64,000 nt of DNA from Stenotrophomonas maltophilia (GCF_004920835.1 NZ_QFHO01000017.1:1-64000); one strand, 5' to 3'. Numbered from the stretch's first letter, positions 35,371 through 45,033 are shown. The notes: generated by a model from the sequence alone, not told the origin. Made by a program: numbers and translations.

Positions 35371-35395
35371 AAGGCCCCGGACGAACCGGGGCCTT
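35371..35395 (-). terminator. Terminator of the chemoreceptor-like gene
   Basis: A 10-bp stem (AAGGCCCCGG with CCGGGGCCTT) and a 5-base loop, followed by T-rich sequence on the minus strand, 33 bases beyond the stop. Confidence 0.8.
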
Positions 35396-35428
35396 GCGGG
35401 CTGCCGGCAGCGGCAGCGGACATCAGGA

Positions 35429-36619
35429 TCAGAACAGCTCGACGGTGCCAGCGCCCATGCTCTGCTGGGCGACCGGCTTGTGCGGCGGGCGTTCCCATTC
35501 GCTGCGCAGTTCACGCAGGCGGCTGCCGGTGCGCTGCAGGGCGGTGGCGATCTCTTCGTCGAACACGCCGCCATTGCGGTGCAGCAGTTCCTGCAGGGCC
35601 ACTGCTTCGCGGTTGATCGCGGTCAGGCGGTCCAGGTGGGTGTGTACGCCGCCCAGCGCCTGGGTGGCGATGTCTTCGAACTGCAGGGCGCGCACGGCTT
35701 CGGCCACGCTGCCATCGATCGAACGGGCGCAGTCGGAGACTTCGCGCATGCCATCGCCCAGCGACGCATTGATCTGCGCCACGTTATCGAGCATCGCCGC
35801 CGCTTCCTGGCGCGCTTCACGGGAGCGGTCCATGTCACGCGAGGCCATGTGCGAGACCGTCTCGCGGACCTTGGCGATGGCGTCCTTGGAGCTGTGCGCC
35901 AGCTTGCGGATCTGCTCGTTGAACGTGGTCGAGCGCTCGGACAGGTTGCGTACTTCGTCGGCCACCACGGCGAAACCACGACCGGCTTCACCGGCACGCG
36001 CGGCTTCGATGGCGGCGTTGAGCGCAAGGAGGTTGGTCTGGTCGGCAATCGACTTGACGTCTTCCAGCAGCGCGAAGATGCCATCCAGGTGCTGCGCCAT
36101 CTGATCGATGTGCTGCACGGTGGTACTGCTCTGGCCGCTTACCTGTTCCAGCGCTTCCACCAGCTGTTCCATGCGATGGCTGGCGTGCTGGGCGAAACGG
36201 GCAACGTCGAGGCCGGCATTGCCTTCATCACCGGCGCGATCGACGATGCGCGACAGGGCCTGGCTCTGCTGGCGCGACTTGCGGTTCATCGCATCGAAGC
36301 TGCCGCCCAGGCTGGAAACCGCCTGGCGGATCAGGTCACGGGCGCGTTCCACTTCGCCACGTGAACCGTCGATCTCGTTGCCAACGAAGTTGCGCAGCTC
36401 GGTCAACAGCTGGTCCTGCTCGCGCAGGACACGGGCGTGTTCCGGGGAACGGTGCGCCTGGGCGCGGGTGGTCCACCACGCAAAGCCGAGCCAGCTCAGC
36501 GTCATCGTGGTCAGGATCGCCCAGCGCAGGGCGGCCGGCCATTCGAAACCGATGGCGAAGGGGAGCAGCAGGGTCAGAGCCAGGGGGGCGGCCAGACGGA
36601 TGAAAATGCGTGAGTACAT
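35429..36619 (-). CDS. Methyl-accepting chemotaxis-like protein without ligand domain
   Basis: 396 residues. Two adjacent membrane helices (about 6-24 and 28-46) leave almost no periplasmic loop, and no HAMP domain is evident. The cytoplasmic signalling domain has the CheA/CheW-binding hairpin tip ([34 protein letters not shown]) and long heptad flanks. It would sense a cytoplasmic, membrane or energy-related cue. The start at 36619 is chosen because a sigma-28 promoter lies just upstream; the longer open frame would run through it. It is not linked to other che genes in the window except cheV. Confidence 0.9.
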   Translation of the reverse strand: MYSRIFIRLAAPLALTLLLPFAIGFEWPAALRWAILTTMTLSWLGFAWWTTRAQAHRSPEHARVLREQDQLLTELRNFVGNEIDGSRGEVERARDLIRQAVSSLGGSFDAMNRKSRQQSQALSRIVDRAGDEGNAGLDVARFAQHASHRMEQLVEALEQVSGQSSTTVQHIDQMAQHLDGIFALLEDVKSIADQTNLLALNAAIEAARAGEAGRGFAVVADEVRNLSERSTTFNEQIRKLAHSSKDAIAKVRETVSHMASRDMDRSREARQEAAAMLDNVAQINASLGDGMREVSDCARSIDGSVAEAVRALQFEDIATQALGGVHTHLDRLTAINREAVALQELLHRNGGVFDEEIATALQRTGSRLRELRSEWERPPHKPVAQQSMGAGTVELF

Positions 36620-36647
36620 GGACGTTCTCGGGAGGTGCACGGAGGAT

Positions 36648-36674
36648 GTATCGGCCGTACCCCCTTTCTCTTTA
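36648..36674 (-). promoter_or_regulatory. Sigma-28 promoter of the chemoreceptor-like gene
   Basis: Minus strand TAAAGAGA, 11 bases, GCCGATAC. The predicted start is about 22 bases before the ATG. This is one of the best FliA matches in the window. Confidence 0.8.
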
Positions 36675-36736
36675 ACGTCGATATGCCTCGAAGTGCATTC
36701 TGAATGCGCCGGTTTTCCGGCGCTGCCGGGGTGTTC

Positions 36737-36777
36737 GGGGTCAGGGCCCTTGCCGAGCCGGAAAGGGATCCGACCCC
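36737..36777. repeat. GGGGTCGGATCC-family palindrome, diverged copy
   Basis: The right arm GGAAAGGGATCCGACCCC is identical to that of 449-487; the left arm differs at several bases, leaving an imperfect stem. It lies 6 bases beyond the hflD stop and could terminate that operon. Confidence 0.65.
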
Positions 36778-36783
36778 ACACCC

Positions 36784-37398
36784 TCACGCCAGCTGTCGGT
36801 CCACAGCCTCGATCATCGCCTTGCGGCTGAACAGGAAGTCCCAGTAGCTGCCGCCCAGCTGGCGCCAGAGCACCGCAGAGCGCACGGCGGCCAGCAGCAG
36901 GGCGCGGATCTCGGCGACCACGCCGGCCTGGCCCAGGTAGTGCGGATTGCCCTGGACCATCACCCGCGGCTTGAGGTGGCTGATGGTGTCGGCGTACAGG
37001 CCGCCCAGGTTGGCCAACACGTCCGGATGCGCGCTGTCGCCCAGTTCGGCGGCCTGGCGCTGGGCGCGCTCGATCCCCGAAGCGACCTTGTTCACGGTCT
37101 CGCCTTCCTGCACGAAGCGGCGCTCCAGCTGCAGCACCGACAAGGCCAGCTTGGGCAGGATCGGGTCCTGGCCCTGGCTGCGGAAGTAGTTGTGCAGCAG
37201 GCGCAGGCCGGCCTTCAGCGCATGACGGTCACCGAACACCTCCTGCGGCGAGGACGCATCGACGCGGAACACGCTCTCCACGGCGGTGCGAACAGCGGCG
37301 GCGTCGGAATGGCCGGTATCGGCGATACGGCGTACCTGCTGCAGGGCCTGGGCAATGCCGGCCAAAGCCAGAACGCGGTCGTCGACAGTGAAACTCAT
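36784..37398 (-). CDS. hflD: HflD, high-frequency lysogenisation protein homologue
   Basis: 204 residues, helical, with the YcfC/HflD pattern ([46 protein letters not shown]). In E. coli HflD is a membrane-associated protein that binds lambda CII; its cellular role is unclear. It overlaps the mnmA stop by 4 bases, the same linkage as in E. coli (mnmA-hflD), which strengthens the call. Confidence 0.93.
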   Translation of the reverse strand: MSFTVDDRVLALAGIAQALQQVRRIADTGHSDAAAVRTAVESVFRVDASSPQEVFGDRHALKAGLRLLHNYFRSQGQDPILPKLALSVLQLERRFVQEGETVNKVASGIERAQRQAAELGDSAHPDVLANLGGLYADTISHLKPRVMVQGNPHYLGQAGVVAEIRALLLAAVRSAVLWRQLGGSYWDFLFSRKAMIEAVDRQLA

Positions 37399-38537
37399 GC
37401 AGCGATTACCTCAAAAGGAGAAGGGGTGGTGCGCAGGCGCTGCTCAAGCGGCGCATCGGTGGCGGCGATCACTGCGCCACCCAAGCACACGTCGCCGTCA
37501 TACAGCACCAGCGACTGGCCAGGGGTGACGGCGCGCTGCGGGCGGGCGAAGGTGACCAGCACGCTGCCATCGTCCAGCACCTCGACCGTACACGGCTCGT
37601 CGGGCTGGCGGTAGCGGGTCTGCGCGGTGCACTCGAAGCGCCGTGCCGGCGGTGCGCCGGCAATCCAGTGCGCGGCCTCCGAGCGCAGGCGGTTGGACAG
37701 CATCCACTTGCTGTCGCGGTCCTGGTCGACGTACAGCACGTTGCTGGCAACATCCTTGCCAACCACGTACCACGGCGCCGCAGGGCGGCCACGCACGCCG
37801 CCGATGTTCAGGCCCTCGCGCTGGCCCAGGGTGAAATAGAAGACGCCTGGGTGCTCGGCGATCACACTGCCGTCGGCCGGGTCCAGGATCTGCCCGGGCT
37901 TGGCCGGCAGGTAGCGCCCGAGGAACTCGCGGAAGTCGCGCTCGCCGATGAAGCAGATGCCGGTGGAGTCCTTCTTGGCGTGGGTCGGCAGGCTGACGTC
38001 ACGTGCGATCCGGCGCAGGTCGGTCTTTTCCAGGTCGCCAATCGGGAACAGGGTGGCCGCCAGCTGCTGCTGGCCCAGCTGGTGCAGGAAGTAGCTCTGG
38101 TCCTTGGAGCGGTCGGCGCCACGCAGCAGCAGCCACTGGTGGCCGCGCTGGGTCACCCGCGCGTAGTGGCCAGTGGCGATGCGCTCGGCGCCCAGCTCGC
38201 GGGCGGCATCCAGGAAGTGCTTGAATTTCACCTCGCGGTTGCACAGCACGTCCGGGTTCGGGGTGCGACCGGCGGCATACTCGGCCAGGAAGTGCTCGAA
38301 CACGCCCTGCCAGTACTCGTTGGAGAAATCGCGGAAGTGAAATGGGATGCCGAGCAGGCCGCAGACGGCCACCGCATCACGGCGGTCGTCCTCGGCGCGG
38401 CAATCGCCGCTGCCGTCGTCGGCCCAGTTCTGCATGAACAGGCCGGCCACCGCCTCACCCTGCTGCACCAGCCGCCAGGCAGCCACCGAGGAATCGACGC
38501 CACCGGAGACGCCGACCATTACGCGCGGAGTGCTCAT
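37395..38537 (-). CDS. mnmA: MnmA, tRNA 2-thiouridylase
   Basis: 380 residues from [26 protein letters not shown] lies 5 bases before the ATG. The PP-loop SGGVDSS binds ATP. The catalytic cysteines are in [11 protein letters not shown] and [13 protein letters not shown]. The enzyme puts sulfur on U34 of tRNA for Lys, Glu and Gln. It overlaps the Nudix gene (4 bases) and hflD (4 bases), so the three are translationally coupled. Confidence 0.97.
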   Translation of the reverse strand: MSTPRVMVGVSGGVDSSVAAWRLVQQGEAVAGLFMQNWADDGSGDCRAEDDRRDAVAVCGLLGIPFHFRDFSNEYWQGVFEHFLAEYAAGRTPNPDVLCNREVKFKHFLDAARELGAERIATGHYARVTQRGHQWLLLRGADRSKDQSYFLHQLGQQQLAATLFPIGDLEKTDLRRIARDVSLPTHAKKDSTGICFIGERDFREFLGRYLPAKPGQILDPADGSVIAEHPGVFYFTLGQREGLNIGGVRGRPAAPWYVVGKDVASNVLYVDQDRDSKWMLSNRLRSEAAHWIAGAPPARRFECTAQTRYRQPDEPCTVEVLDDGSVLVTFARPQRAVTPGQSLVLYDGDVCLGGAVIAATDAPLEQRLRTTPSPFEVIAA

Positions 38538-38995
38538 GCGACCTCCCTGACCAACGAAAGCGGATGGCGCTGGCCGCCCAGGTAGTCGGCCACCACCTGC
38601 CAGACCAGCGGGCTGCGCAGGCGCTCGCCGGCGGCCTGCAGCTCGCCCGGGCTCAGCCACAGCGCGCGGTCGATGCCGGTGTCCAGTGGCTGCGCCGGGT
38701 CGTGCGAGACCGGGCGCGCCGCATAGCAGAAGCGCAGGAAGGTGGTGCCGTCGCCTGCGGTCCACTGGTAGCAGCCGATGAAGTGGGTCAGCTGTACGGT
38801 CCAGCCGGTTTCCTCGCGGGTCTCGCGCAGTGCCGCCTCGGCCAGGCTTTCGCCCGGCTCGAGGTGGCCGGCCGGCTGGTTCAGCACCGCGCGGCCGTCG
38901 ATGGTTTCTTCAACCAGCAGCACGCGGCCGCCGTCGACCACCACGGTGGCGACGGTGGCGTGCGGTGCCCAGCGCGGGTCCGGCGTAGCGTTCAA
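38534..38995 (-). CDS. nudJ: Nudix hydrolase, NudJ-like
   Basis: 153 residues. The Nudix box (43-65) reads [20 protein letters not shown] with TGW following, so the metal-binding Glu residues are present. NudJ in E. coli is a thiamin pyrophosphate/nucleotide phosphatase encoded beside mnmA, matching this position. The start is TTG, 1 base after the stop of the upstream secreted protein; an ATG start is not available near the conserved N-terminus. Confidence 0.9.
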   Translation of the reverse strand: MNATPDPRWAPHATVATVVVDGGRVLLVEETIDGRAVLNQPAGHLEPGESLAEAALRETREETGWTVQLTHFIGCYQWTAGDGTTFLRFCYAARPVSHDPAQPLDTGIDRALWLSPGELQAAGERLRSPLVWQVVADYLGGQRHPLSLVREVA

Positions 38996-38996
38996 C

Positions 38997-39470
38997 TCAG
39001 AACTCGTCCTTCTTGGTCAGTTCCAGCTCCATCGCATCGGCGGTGCGGATGGCCGCATCGATGGCGTCGCTGAGCTGGTCGGCAGTGGCATCGGCGTCGA
39101 TCTTGACCACGAACATGGCGGTGGTGTCCTGCTTCACCCAGCCACCCATCTTGGCGTCCTGCGAGTCTTCCAGCAGACGGTTGGCCACGGCCACCGGGAA
39201 CTGCTTGGTCTTGGCGCTGTAGGCCGGCGACCAGATCTCGCGGATGTTGTGGGTGCCGAAGTCCTCCACCGACGAACGCACGTAGACCATCTGGGTACGA
39301 TCGCCTTCGACGTCGAACACCATGCGGTAGTCGCCGTCTTCGTCGACCTCATAGGTGTAACCCAGCTTGTCCAGGTTGCGGGCCACGGCCTTGTCGCCCT
39401 CCGGCGCGGCGGCGGCAGAGCCGGCGGCAGCCAGGGCGATCAGCAGGGCGGGGAGAAGGGTCCTTTTCAT
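38997..39470 (-). CDS. Periplasmic protein, YbjN-like fold suspected
   Basis: 157 residues from MKRTLLPALL with AGGA 5 bases upstream. A signal peptide (about 1-22, ending GSAAAA) predicts export. The mature part alternates beta strands and helices (YTYEVDEDGDYRMVFDV, FPVAVANRLLEDSQ, AMFVVKIDADAT), which resembles YbjN/type III chaperone-like folds. Function unknown. It immediately precedes the Nudix gene and may be co-transcribed. Confidence 0.75.
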   Translation of the reverse strand: MKRTLLPALLIALAAAGSAAAAPEGDKAVARNLDKLGYTYEVDEDGDYRMVFDVEGDRTQMVYVRSSVEDFGTHNIREIWSPAYSAKTKQFPVAVANRLLEDSQDAKMGGWVKQDTTAMFVVKIDADATADQLSDAIDAAIRTADAMELELTKKDEF

Positions 39471-39570
39471 GAAGATCCTGTGAAGCAGTATTGAGAGAGG
39501 ATGCAATTGTGACGGCGGCCGTGCGTGCCGTCCAATCTGCGGCGGGCCGACGCAGGCCCGCTCGAGCCTC

Positions 39571-39576
39571 TATAAT
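39571..39576 (+). promoter_or_regulatory. clpS -10 element
   Basis: TATAAT ends 6 bases before the clpS ATG. No ribosome site lies between, so transcription should start at or next to the ATG. The -35 is weak. Confidence 0.55.
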
Positions 39577-39582
39577 GAGCAG

Positions 39583-39909
39583 ATGCCCCGCGAGTCTTCC
39601 CCCGATTCCCATCACGAGCACGGCGTTGCCGTGGAACCCGCGCGCCCGGAAGTGGCGCCGCCGCCGTTCTACCAGGTGATGCTGCTCAATGACGACTACA
39701 CCCCGATGGATTTCGTGGTGGACGTGCTGCAGCAGTTCTTCACCATGGACCTGGACAAGGCCACGCAGGTGATGCTGCACGTCCATACCCGCGGCCGCGG
39801 CGTGTGCGGGGTGTTCACCCGCGAAGTGGCCGAGACCAAGGTCGCCCAGGTCAACGAGTACTCGCGCATGAACCAGCACCCGCTGCTGTGCACGATGGAA
39901 AAGGCCTGA
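39583..39909 (+). CDS. clpS: ClpS, N-degron adaptor of ClpAP
   Basis: 108 residues. A flexible N-terminal tail of about 28 residues is followed by the ClpS core with [16 protein letters not shown] and the substrate-pocket region [19 protein letters not shown]. ClpS delivers proteins with N-terminal Leu, Phe, Trp or Tyr to ClpA. It usually lies directly ahead of clpA; here about 1.1 kb with an opposite-strand kinase gene separates them. The mRNA may be leaderless. Confidence 0.96.
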   Translation: MPRESSPDSHHEHGVAVEPARPEVAPPPFYQVMLLNDDYTPMDFVVDVLQQFFTMDLDKATQVMLHVHTRGRGVCGVFTREVAETKVAQVNEYSRMNQHPLLCTMEKA

Positions 39910-39926
39910 CCGGCTGCCGTCTCTGG

Positions 39927-40077
39927 TCCGGGCGCATCGATTCCGGACCCGGTATGCCCACCAAGGCGGGCACCTGCCAAAGCAGAAACCTGTAGAGCCG
40001 GGCCCATGCTCGGCTGCTGTTCGTCCCGGCGCAATGATCCCGGATGGAGTGTGCCCACCAAGGTGGGCACCTACCAG
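39927..40077. repeat. Two tandem copies of a REP-like block after clpS
   Basis: Two similar blocks of about 53 bases (39927-39979 and 40023-40077), each ending in a GTGCCCACCAAGGTGGGCAC-type hairpin. A SMAG-like monomer starting GTAGAGCC lies between them (39992-40019). They fill the gap between the convergent clpS and kinase genes and may serve as terminators. Confidence 0.65.
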
Positions 40078-40086
40078 GCGCGGAGG

Positions 40087-40899
40087 TCACCCCTCCGCCA
40101 GCGCCTGCAACGCCATCTGCGCCACCGCTTCGTCGATATCGGCGGGATCGCCGTCATCGCGGAACCACACCGCTGACAGCCCTGCGCTGGATGCGATCCA
40201 GCGCAGCAGCCTGCGCCGCTCGATCCCTGTCAGCGCGGTGACCTGTTCCAGCCGCGCCGCAAACCGCTCTGGCTGTGTCGCAACGTGGATGCCCGGCCCG
40301 CACAGGTCCGGATTGCTGAACAACGTCGTGTAATCGAACGCACGGTCGCCGATCAATCGCTTCGGATCGATCGCCAACCAGCCGCGCGCACCGAAATCGA
40401 GCACGTTGTCGTGGTGCAGGTCGCCGTGCAGTGGCCGGATCTCGTGCTCCTCCTGCAACAATGCCGCCGCCAATGATCTGCACTGTTCCAGCAGTGGTGG
40501 CAGCGTCGCCCTTGGCTGCAGCAGGTCCGCGAACCATGTACGCAGGCAGACCAGTTCCGCTGGCGGTGCGCTCCGTGGCCGGTGCAGCCGTTGCAGGACC
40601 TGGCACAGGATCGTGGTGCAGGCGTCATCGTCGCCGTCGATCGAGCGTTGCCGCAACGAGTTGCCGCGGGCGCGCTCGATCAGGATTGCCGGGCCCTCGT
40701 GGGCCAGCAGCCGGGCGGCGCCGTCGCCGTTCCACCAGCGCAGCAGGCGATGGCTGTTCCGCTCCTCGGTTTCGCTGCTGACCTTGAGCATCGCTGGCTC
40801 GCCGGCGGTGGTCAGTACCGGCCAGAGCTGGGCATGGGGCGTCTGGATGGCCGCGCCATCACGCCGCAATCGCCAGCGGCTCAGGTAGGGTTCGCTCAT
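40087..40899 (-). CDS. APH(6)-family small-molecule phosphotransferase
   Basis: 270 residues. The catalytic loop LHGDLHHDNVLDFG carries D160 and N165, and the metal-binding motif is IDPKRLIGDRAFD (177-189). Both match the streptomycin/hydroxyurea phosphotransferase group (APH(6), StrB-like). An N-terminal nucleotide-binding lobe has AMLKV with the ATP Lys. It could inactivate streptomycin, but a metabolic substrate is equally possible. It sits on the opposite strand between clpS and clpA, an unusual place, with base composition similar to its neighbours. Confidence 0.85.
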   Translation of the reverse strand: MSEPYLSRWRLRRDGAAIQTPHAQLWPVLTTAGEPAMLKVSSETEERNSHRLLRWWNGDGAARLLAHEGPAILIERARGNSLRQRSIDGDDDACTTILCQVLQRLHRPRSAPPAELVCLRTWFADLLQPRATLPPLLEQCRSLAAALLQEEHEIRPLHGDLHHDNVLDFGARGWLAIDPKRLIGDRAFDYTTLFSNPDLCGPGIHVATQPERFAARLEQVTALTGIERRRLLRWIASSAGLSAVWFRDDGDPADIDEAVAQMALQALAEG

Positions 40900-41037
40900 G
40901 CTGGGTGGGCTGTCCTGGAGTGAATGAAGATCAAGCGATCCGTACTGCTAACGCCATCTGAACGCAGCAATCCGCTAGGGTGATGGAAATCGCGTAGTCA
41001 GGCCGCATATTGTCCCTATCTGCCGCCGGAGTAATCC

Positions 41038-43323
41038 ATGTTCAGCAAAGACCTCGAACACACCATCGGCCAGTGCTACAAGCGCGCCCGTGAGGCCCGG
41101 CATGAGTTCATGACGGTCGAACACCTGCTGTTGGCACTGCTCGACAACCCGTCCGCCCAGGCCGTGCTGAAGGCCTGTGGTGCCGACGCCGAACGCCTGC
41201 GCCAGGAGCTGGAGCAGGCCATCGAGGCCTCCGTGTCCCGCCTGGCCGAAGATGACGGCCGCGATACCCAGCCGACCCTGGGCTTCCAGCGCGTGCTGCA
41301 GCGGGCCGTGTACCACGTGCAGTCTTCAGGCAAGAAGGAGGTCACCGGCGCGAACGTGCTGGTCGCCATCTTCGGCGAAAAGGACTCCCACGCCGTCTAT
41401 TACCTCAACCAGCAGGACGTTACCCGGCTGGATGTGGTCAATTATTTGTCCCACGGCATCGCCAAGCTGGGCGAGGAGGGCGAGCAGCCGTCCTCTTCCT
41501 CGGAGGGCGAAAGCCGCATCGAAGGCGGGGAGGGCGAGCCGAAGGGCGATGCCCTGACCGAGTTCGCCAGCAACCTCAACGAACAGGCCCGCGCCGGTCG
41601 CATCGACCCGCTGGTCGGTCGTGCCGATGAGATCGAACGCACCATCCAGGTGCTGTGCCGCCGTCGCAAGAACAACCCGCTGTACGTGGGTGAGGCCGGC
41701 GTGGGCAAGACCGCCATCGCCGAGGGCCTGGCACGCCGCATCATCGAAGGTTCGGTGCCGGAGGTGCTGTCCGACGCGGTGATCTATTCGCTCGACCTCG
41801 GTGCGCTGGTGGCCGGGACCAAGTACCGCGGTGATTTCGAGAAGCGCCTGAAGAGCGTGCTGACCGCGCTGAAGAAGGTGCCCAACGCGGTGCTGTTCAT
41901 CGACGAGATCCACACCATCATCGGTGCCGGCTCGGCCTCGGGCGGCACCATGGATGCCTCCAACCTGATCAAGCCGGCACTGGCTTCAGGTGAGCTGCGC
42001 TGCATCGGCTCGACCACCTTCCAGGAGTACCGCGGCATCTTCGAGAAGGACCGGGCGCTGGCGCGCCGCTTTCAGAAGATCGACATCGTCGAGCCGACCG
42101 TCGGCGAGACCTACGAGATCCTGCAGGGCCTCAAGTCAAAGTACGAGCTGCACCACGGCGTCACCTATTCCGACGAGGCGCTGCAGGCGGCGGTGGACCT
42201 GTCGGTCAAGCACATCGGCGACCGCCTGCTGCCTGACAAGGCCATCGACGTGATCGACGAGGCCGGTGCCCGCCAGCGCCTGCTGCCGGAAGGCCAGCGC
42301 AAGGAGCTGATCGACGTCGAGGAAGTGGAGGCCATCGTCGCCAAGATGGCGCGCATCCCGGCCAAGCAGGTCAGCGCCACGGACAAGGATGTGCTGCAGC
42401 ACCTGGAGCGCAACCTGAAGATGGTGATCTTCGGGCAGGATCCGGCCATCGATACGCTGGCTTCGGCGATCAAACTTGCCCGTTCCGGGCTGGGCAATCC
42501 GGAAAAGCCGATCGGCAACTTCCTGTTCGCCGGCCCCACCGGCGTGGGCAAGACCGAGGTGACCAAGCAGCTGGCGCTGCAGCTGGGCATCGAGCTGGTC
42601 CGTTTCGACATGTCCGAGTACATGGAGCCGCACTCGATCAGCCGCCTGATCGGCGCGCCTCCGGGCTACGTCGGCTTCGACCAGGGCGGCCTGCTGACCG
42701 AGAAGATCGTCAAGACCCCGCACTGCGTGCTGTTGCTGGACGAGATAGAGAAGGCGCATCCGGACATCTTCAACATCCTGTTGCAGGTGATGGACCGCGG
42801 CGTGCTGACCGATACCAACGGTCGCGAGGCCAACTTCAAGAACGTGGTGCTGGTGATGACCACCAATGCCGGTGCGGCGCAGGCCTCGCGGCGCTCGATC
42901 GGCTTCACCAAGCAGGACCATGCCACCGACGCGATGGAAACCATCCGCCGCAGCTTCACCCCGGAATTCCGCAACCGCCTCGATGCGGTAGTGCAGTTCC
43001 AGGCGCTGGGCTTCGAGCACATCCTGAGAGTGGTCGACAAGTTCCTGATCGAGCTGGAGATGCTGTTGCAGGACAAGCACGTCAGCCTGTCAGCCACCCC
43101 GACCGCGCGCGACTGGCTGGCCCACCACGGTTTCGACCCGCTGATGGGTGCTCGCCCGATGGCCCGCGTGATCCAGGACAAGATCAAGCGTCCGCTGGCC
43201 GACGAGCTGTTGTTCGGCAAGCTGGTCAATGGCGGCAGGGTCAGCATCGACGTCCGCGACGACGAGTTGGTGGTCGAGACGCAGGCCGAGCCGGAGCGGT
43301 TGTTGCCGGTGACGGTGGAGTGA
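41038..43323 (+). CDS. clpA: ClpA, AAA+ unfoldase of the ClpAP protease
   Basis: 761 residues: ClpA N-domain (1-145), a Ser/Glu-rich linker, the first AAA+ module with GEAGVGKT and the second with GPTGVGKT. The IGL/IGF-type ClpP loop region is represented by [15 protein letters not shown] lies 8 bases before the ATG. ClpA unfolds ClpS-delivered and other substrates for ClpP. Length is normal. A strong terminator follows. Confidence 0.98.
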   Translation: MFSKDLEHTIGQCYKRAREARHEFMTVEHLLLALLDNPSAQAVLKACGADAERLRQELEQAIEASVSRLAEDDGRDTQPTLGFQRVLQRAVYHVQSSGKKEVTGANVLVAIFGEKDSHAVYYLNQQDVTRLDVVNYLSHGIAKLGEEGEQPSSSSEGESRIEGGEGEPKGDALTEFASNLNEQARAGRIDPLVGRADEIERTIQVLCRRRKNNPLYVGEAGVGKTAIAEGLARRIIEGSVPEVLSDAVIYSLDLGALVAGTKYRGDFEKRLKSVLTALKKVPNAVLFIDEIHTIIGAGSASGGTMDASNLIKPALASGELRCIGSTTFQEYRGIFEKDRALARRFQKIDIVEPTVGETYEILQGLKSKYELHHGVTYSDEALQAAVDLSVKHIGDRLLPDKAIDVIDEAGARQRLLPEGQRKELIDVEEVEAIVAKMARIPAKQVSATDKDVLQHLERNLKMVIFGQDPAIDTLASAIKLARSGLGNPEKPIGNFLFAGPTGVGKTEVTKQLALQLGIELVRFDMSEYMEPHSISRLIGAPPGYVGFDQGGLLTEKIVKTPHCVLLLDEIEKAHPDIFNILLQVMDRGVLTDTNGREANFKNVVLVMTTNAGAAQASRRSIGFTKQDHATDAMETIRRSFTPEFRNRLDAVVQFQALGFEHILRVVDKFLIELEMLLQDKHVSLSATPTARDWLAHHGFDPLMGARPMARVIQDKIKRPLADELLFGKLVNGGRVSIDVRDDELVVETQAEPERLLPVTVE

Positions 43324-43353
43324 GCTGACGCCAGGCTTGGCGCGATAGACCTG

Positions 43354-43390
43354 AAACAACAAGGGCGGCTTCGGCCGCCCTTGTTGTTTT
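43354..43390 (+). terminator. clpA terminator
   Basis: AACAACAAGGGCGGC and its complement around TTCG, followed by TTTT. The ACAAGGGCGGC stem-loop is repeated at 44097-44124. Confidence 0.9.
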
Positions 43391-43474
43391 CGGCGGGCTT
43401 GTCGCCTGCGGCCTTGCAGGAGGGAATGGAAGTGCCAATGCTGTTTCGTGATCGCGATGGAGTGCCGCCCCTCT

Positions 43475-43493
43475 TGTATCGCGAAACGATACA
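43475..43493 (+). promoter_or_regulatory. Operator-like inverted repeat before higB
   Basis: TGTATCG and CGATACA separated by 5 bases, 10 bases upstream of the higB start. This is a likely HigA binding site for autoregulation. Confidence 0.65.
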
Positions 43494-43503
43494 GGATACG
43501 GTA

Positions 43504-43782
43504 ATGATCATCGATTTCCGCCACAAGGGCCTCGAGCGGCTCTACCGCTCAGGTAGCAGCAGTGGAATCCGGCACAGCCACACCAGCAAGGTGCTGATGA
43601 TCCTGTCGATCCTGGATGTGGCATCGGGCGCTGGGGATCTCGCTATGCCTGGTTTGCGCCTGCACAAGCTGCGAGGCAGCCTGAAAGGGCATTGGTCCGT
43701 TTGGGTCAATGGAAACTGGCGGATTACCTTCCGTTTCACCGGTGGCGACGTGGAGTTGCTGGATTACCTGGACTATCACTGA
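43504..43782 (+). CDS. higB: HigB-type toxin
   Basis: 92 residues from MIIDFRHKGLERLYRSGSSS, typical of the HigB/RelE-like plasmid-maintenance killer family. Conserved parts are LHKLRGSLKGHWSVWVNGNW and ITFRFTGGDVELLDYLDYH. The ATG has AGGA 7 bases upstream; a longer open frame crosses the operator. HigB toxins cut mRNA on the ribosome. The antitoxin follows after 8 bases, in the toxin-first order characteristic of hig modules. Confidence 0.93.
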   Translation: MIIDFRHKGLERLYRSGSSSGIRHSHTSKVLMILSILDVASGAGDLAMPGLRLHKLRGSLKGHWSVWVNGNWRITFRFTGGDVELLDYLDYH

Positions 43783-43790
43783 GACCGCGC

Positions 43791-44078
43791 ATGATTCATC
43801 ACCATCCACATCCAGGGCAGACGATCAAGGCAATGGTCTTTGATCCGATGGATCTCTCCGTGACCGAGGCGGCCGAACGATTGGCAATGTCGCGCGTAGC
43901 GCTTTCGAGGGTACTTAATGGCAAAGCAGGCATCAGTCCTGACCTGGCGATCCGCCTGGAGATGGCAGGGGTGAGTACCGCGGCTTTCTGGATGGGGCTG
44001 CAATCCAACTACGATCTCTGGCTGGCGCGGCAGCGCGAGCAGCCGACGGTGTTGCCGCTGGTTGCCGCAGCGCGTTGA
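43791..44078 (+). CDS. higA: HigA-type antitoxin
   Basis: 95 residues with an XRE-type HTH (LSVTEAAERLAMSRVALSRV, LNGKAGISPDLAIRL) and the HigA-typical end MGLQSNYDLWLARQR. It should neutralise HigB and repress the operon through the repeat at 43475. The module is followed by a hairpin with the same core as the clpA terminator. Confidence 0.93.
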   Translation: MIHHHPHPGQTIKAMVFDPMDLSVTEAAERLAMSRVALSRVLNGKAGISPDLAIRLEMAGVSTAAFWMGLQSNYDLWLARQREQPTVLPLVAAAR

Positions 44079-44096
44079 CATGCATCGCGACAAGGC

Positions 44097-44124
44097 GACA
44101 AGGGCGGCTTCGGCCGCCCTTGTC
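44097..44124 (+). terminator. Hairpin after higA, copy of the clpA terminator core
   Basis: GACAAGGGCGGC and complement around TTCG. It shares a 26-base core with 43354-43390 but lacks the T-run on the plus strand. Confidence 0.7.
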
Positions 44125-44134
44125 ATGTCCGGCG

Positions 44135-44512
44135 TCAGCGGCTGCGGTGGCGTGCTTCGCGCTTGAACCGCTCGGCGTCGATCGGCTCGATGCGCGACAC
44201 TTCGCAGCTGCCGCGGCCGGTATCCAGTTCGCTGCGTCCATCGCTGCACAGTTCCCCAGCCTCCTTGCCGTCGGTCTTGAAGCTCAGGCGGCGGGCCAGC
44301 ACGGCCGAGGTGCAGCTGTTGCGGAAATGCACGACATAGTGGTCTGCGCCGGAGCGGAACAGGATGTTCTTGTCTGCGCCGGCGCGAACGATCTGCTGCT
44401 CGCCAGACAGTGGTGTGCATTGGGCTGGCGGGGTGTCGGCTGCATGTGCAGGCGACGCCAGCAGGGTGGCGGCGGACAGGGTCAGGGGGATGAGCAGCGA
44501 GCGAATGTTCAT
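44135..44512 (-). CDS. Secreted protein of unknown function
   Basis: 125 residues from MNIRSLLIPL with a signal peptide (about 1-26, ending SPAHAA). Three cysteines in the mature part could form disulfides. Small beta-rich proteins with this pattern occur widely in xanthomonads without assigned function. No strong ribosome site is visible. It converges on higA. Confidence 0.7.
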   Translation of the reverse strand: MNIRSLLIPLTLSAATLLASPAHAADTPPAQCTPLSGEQQIVRAGADKNILFRSGADHYVVHFRNSCTSAVLARRLSFKTDGKEAGELCSDGRSELDTGRGSCEVSRIEPIDAERFKREARHRSR

Positions 44513-44601
44513 GGGGGAGCATGGGGTGGCGATCCGGACTGGATCGGATCCCACGATGCCGCCGCCGGCACCCGTGCGAATCTGCCGCAAGCAGGGCTGA
44601 C

Positions 44602-44915
44602 CTACGCCACGGTGTGGTCGGTCACGATGACCTTTGGCGCCTCACGCAGCGATCGAGCGGAACCCCTTGCTGGCGCGCCTGGTCGCCGCCGTCCTCGATG
44701 ACGAAGGCGACTGCCTCGTGCGGGATGTGCAGGCGCTGCTTCAGGGTGCTGCCCATGTGCGGGATCTCGCGCTGTACGGCCAGGTACAGCGGATGCGAGG
44801 CATCCATGCTGGTGCAGACCAGGCAGGGCTGGCCGAACCAAGTGCCGTCCGGGCCCTTGCTGGCATAGCAGCGGCTGGTGACGGACTGTGGATCCAGGAC
44901 GATCAGGCAGGTCAT
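44602..44915 (-). pseudogene. Short conserved-looking protein interrupted by a frameshift
   Basis: From the ATG at 44915 the frame encodes MTCLIVLDPQSVTSRCYASK through AFVIEDGGDQARQQG and then ends RRQRSS at 44622. The next frame continues with LREAPKVIVTDHTVA to 44602, which looks like a natural C-terminus. A single added base in the GGGG run near 44655 would join them into about 104 residues. It is either a recent frameshift or a sequencing error. Family not recognised. Confidence 0.5.
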
Positions 44916-45033
44916 GGACGCAACGCCATCTGTGAAGAATGCATTGAGCCTGGATCGCCTGTGCAGCTCTGGATCTCAGACAAGGCCGAAAAGTGAGTGA
45001 TCTCGAGAATCGCCACTTTGTTACGCGCACGAC

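Noticed and set aside
43381..43503. In-frame extension of higB to 43381
   Set aside because: It would cross the operator-like repeat and begins inside the clpA terminator; the ATG at 43504 has a ribosome site.
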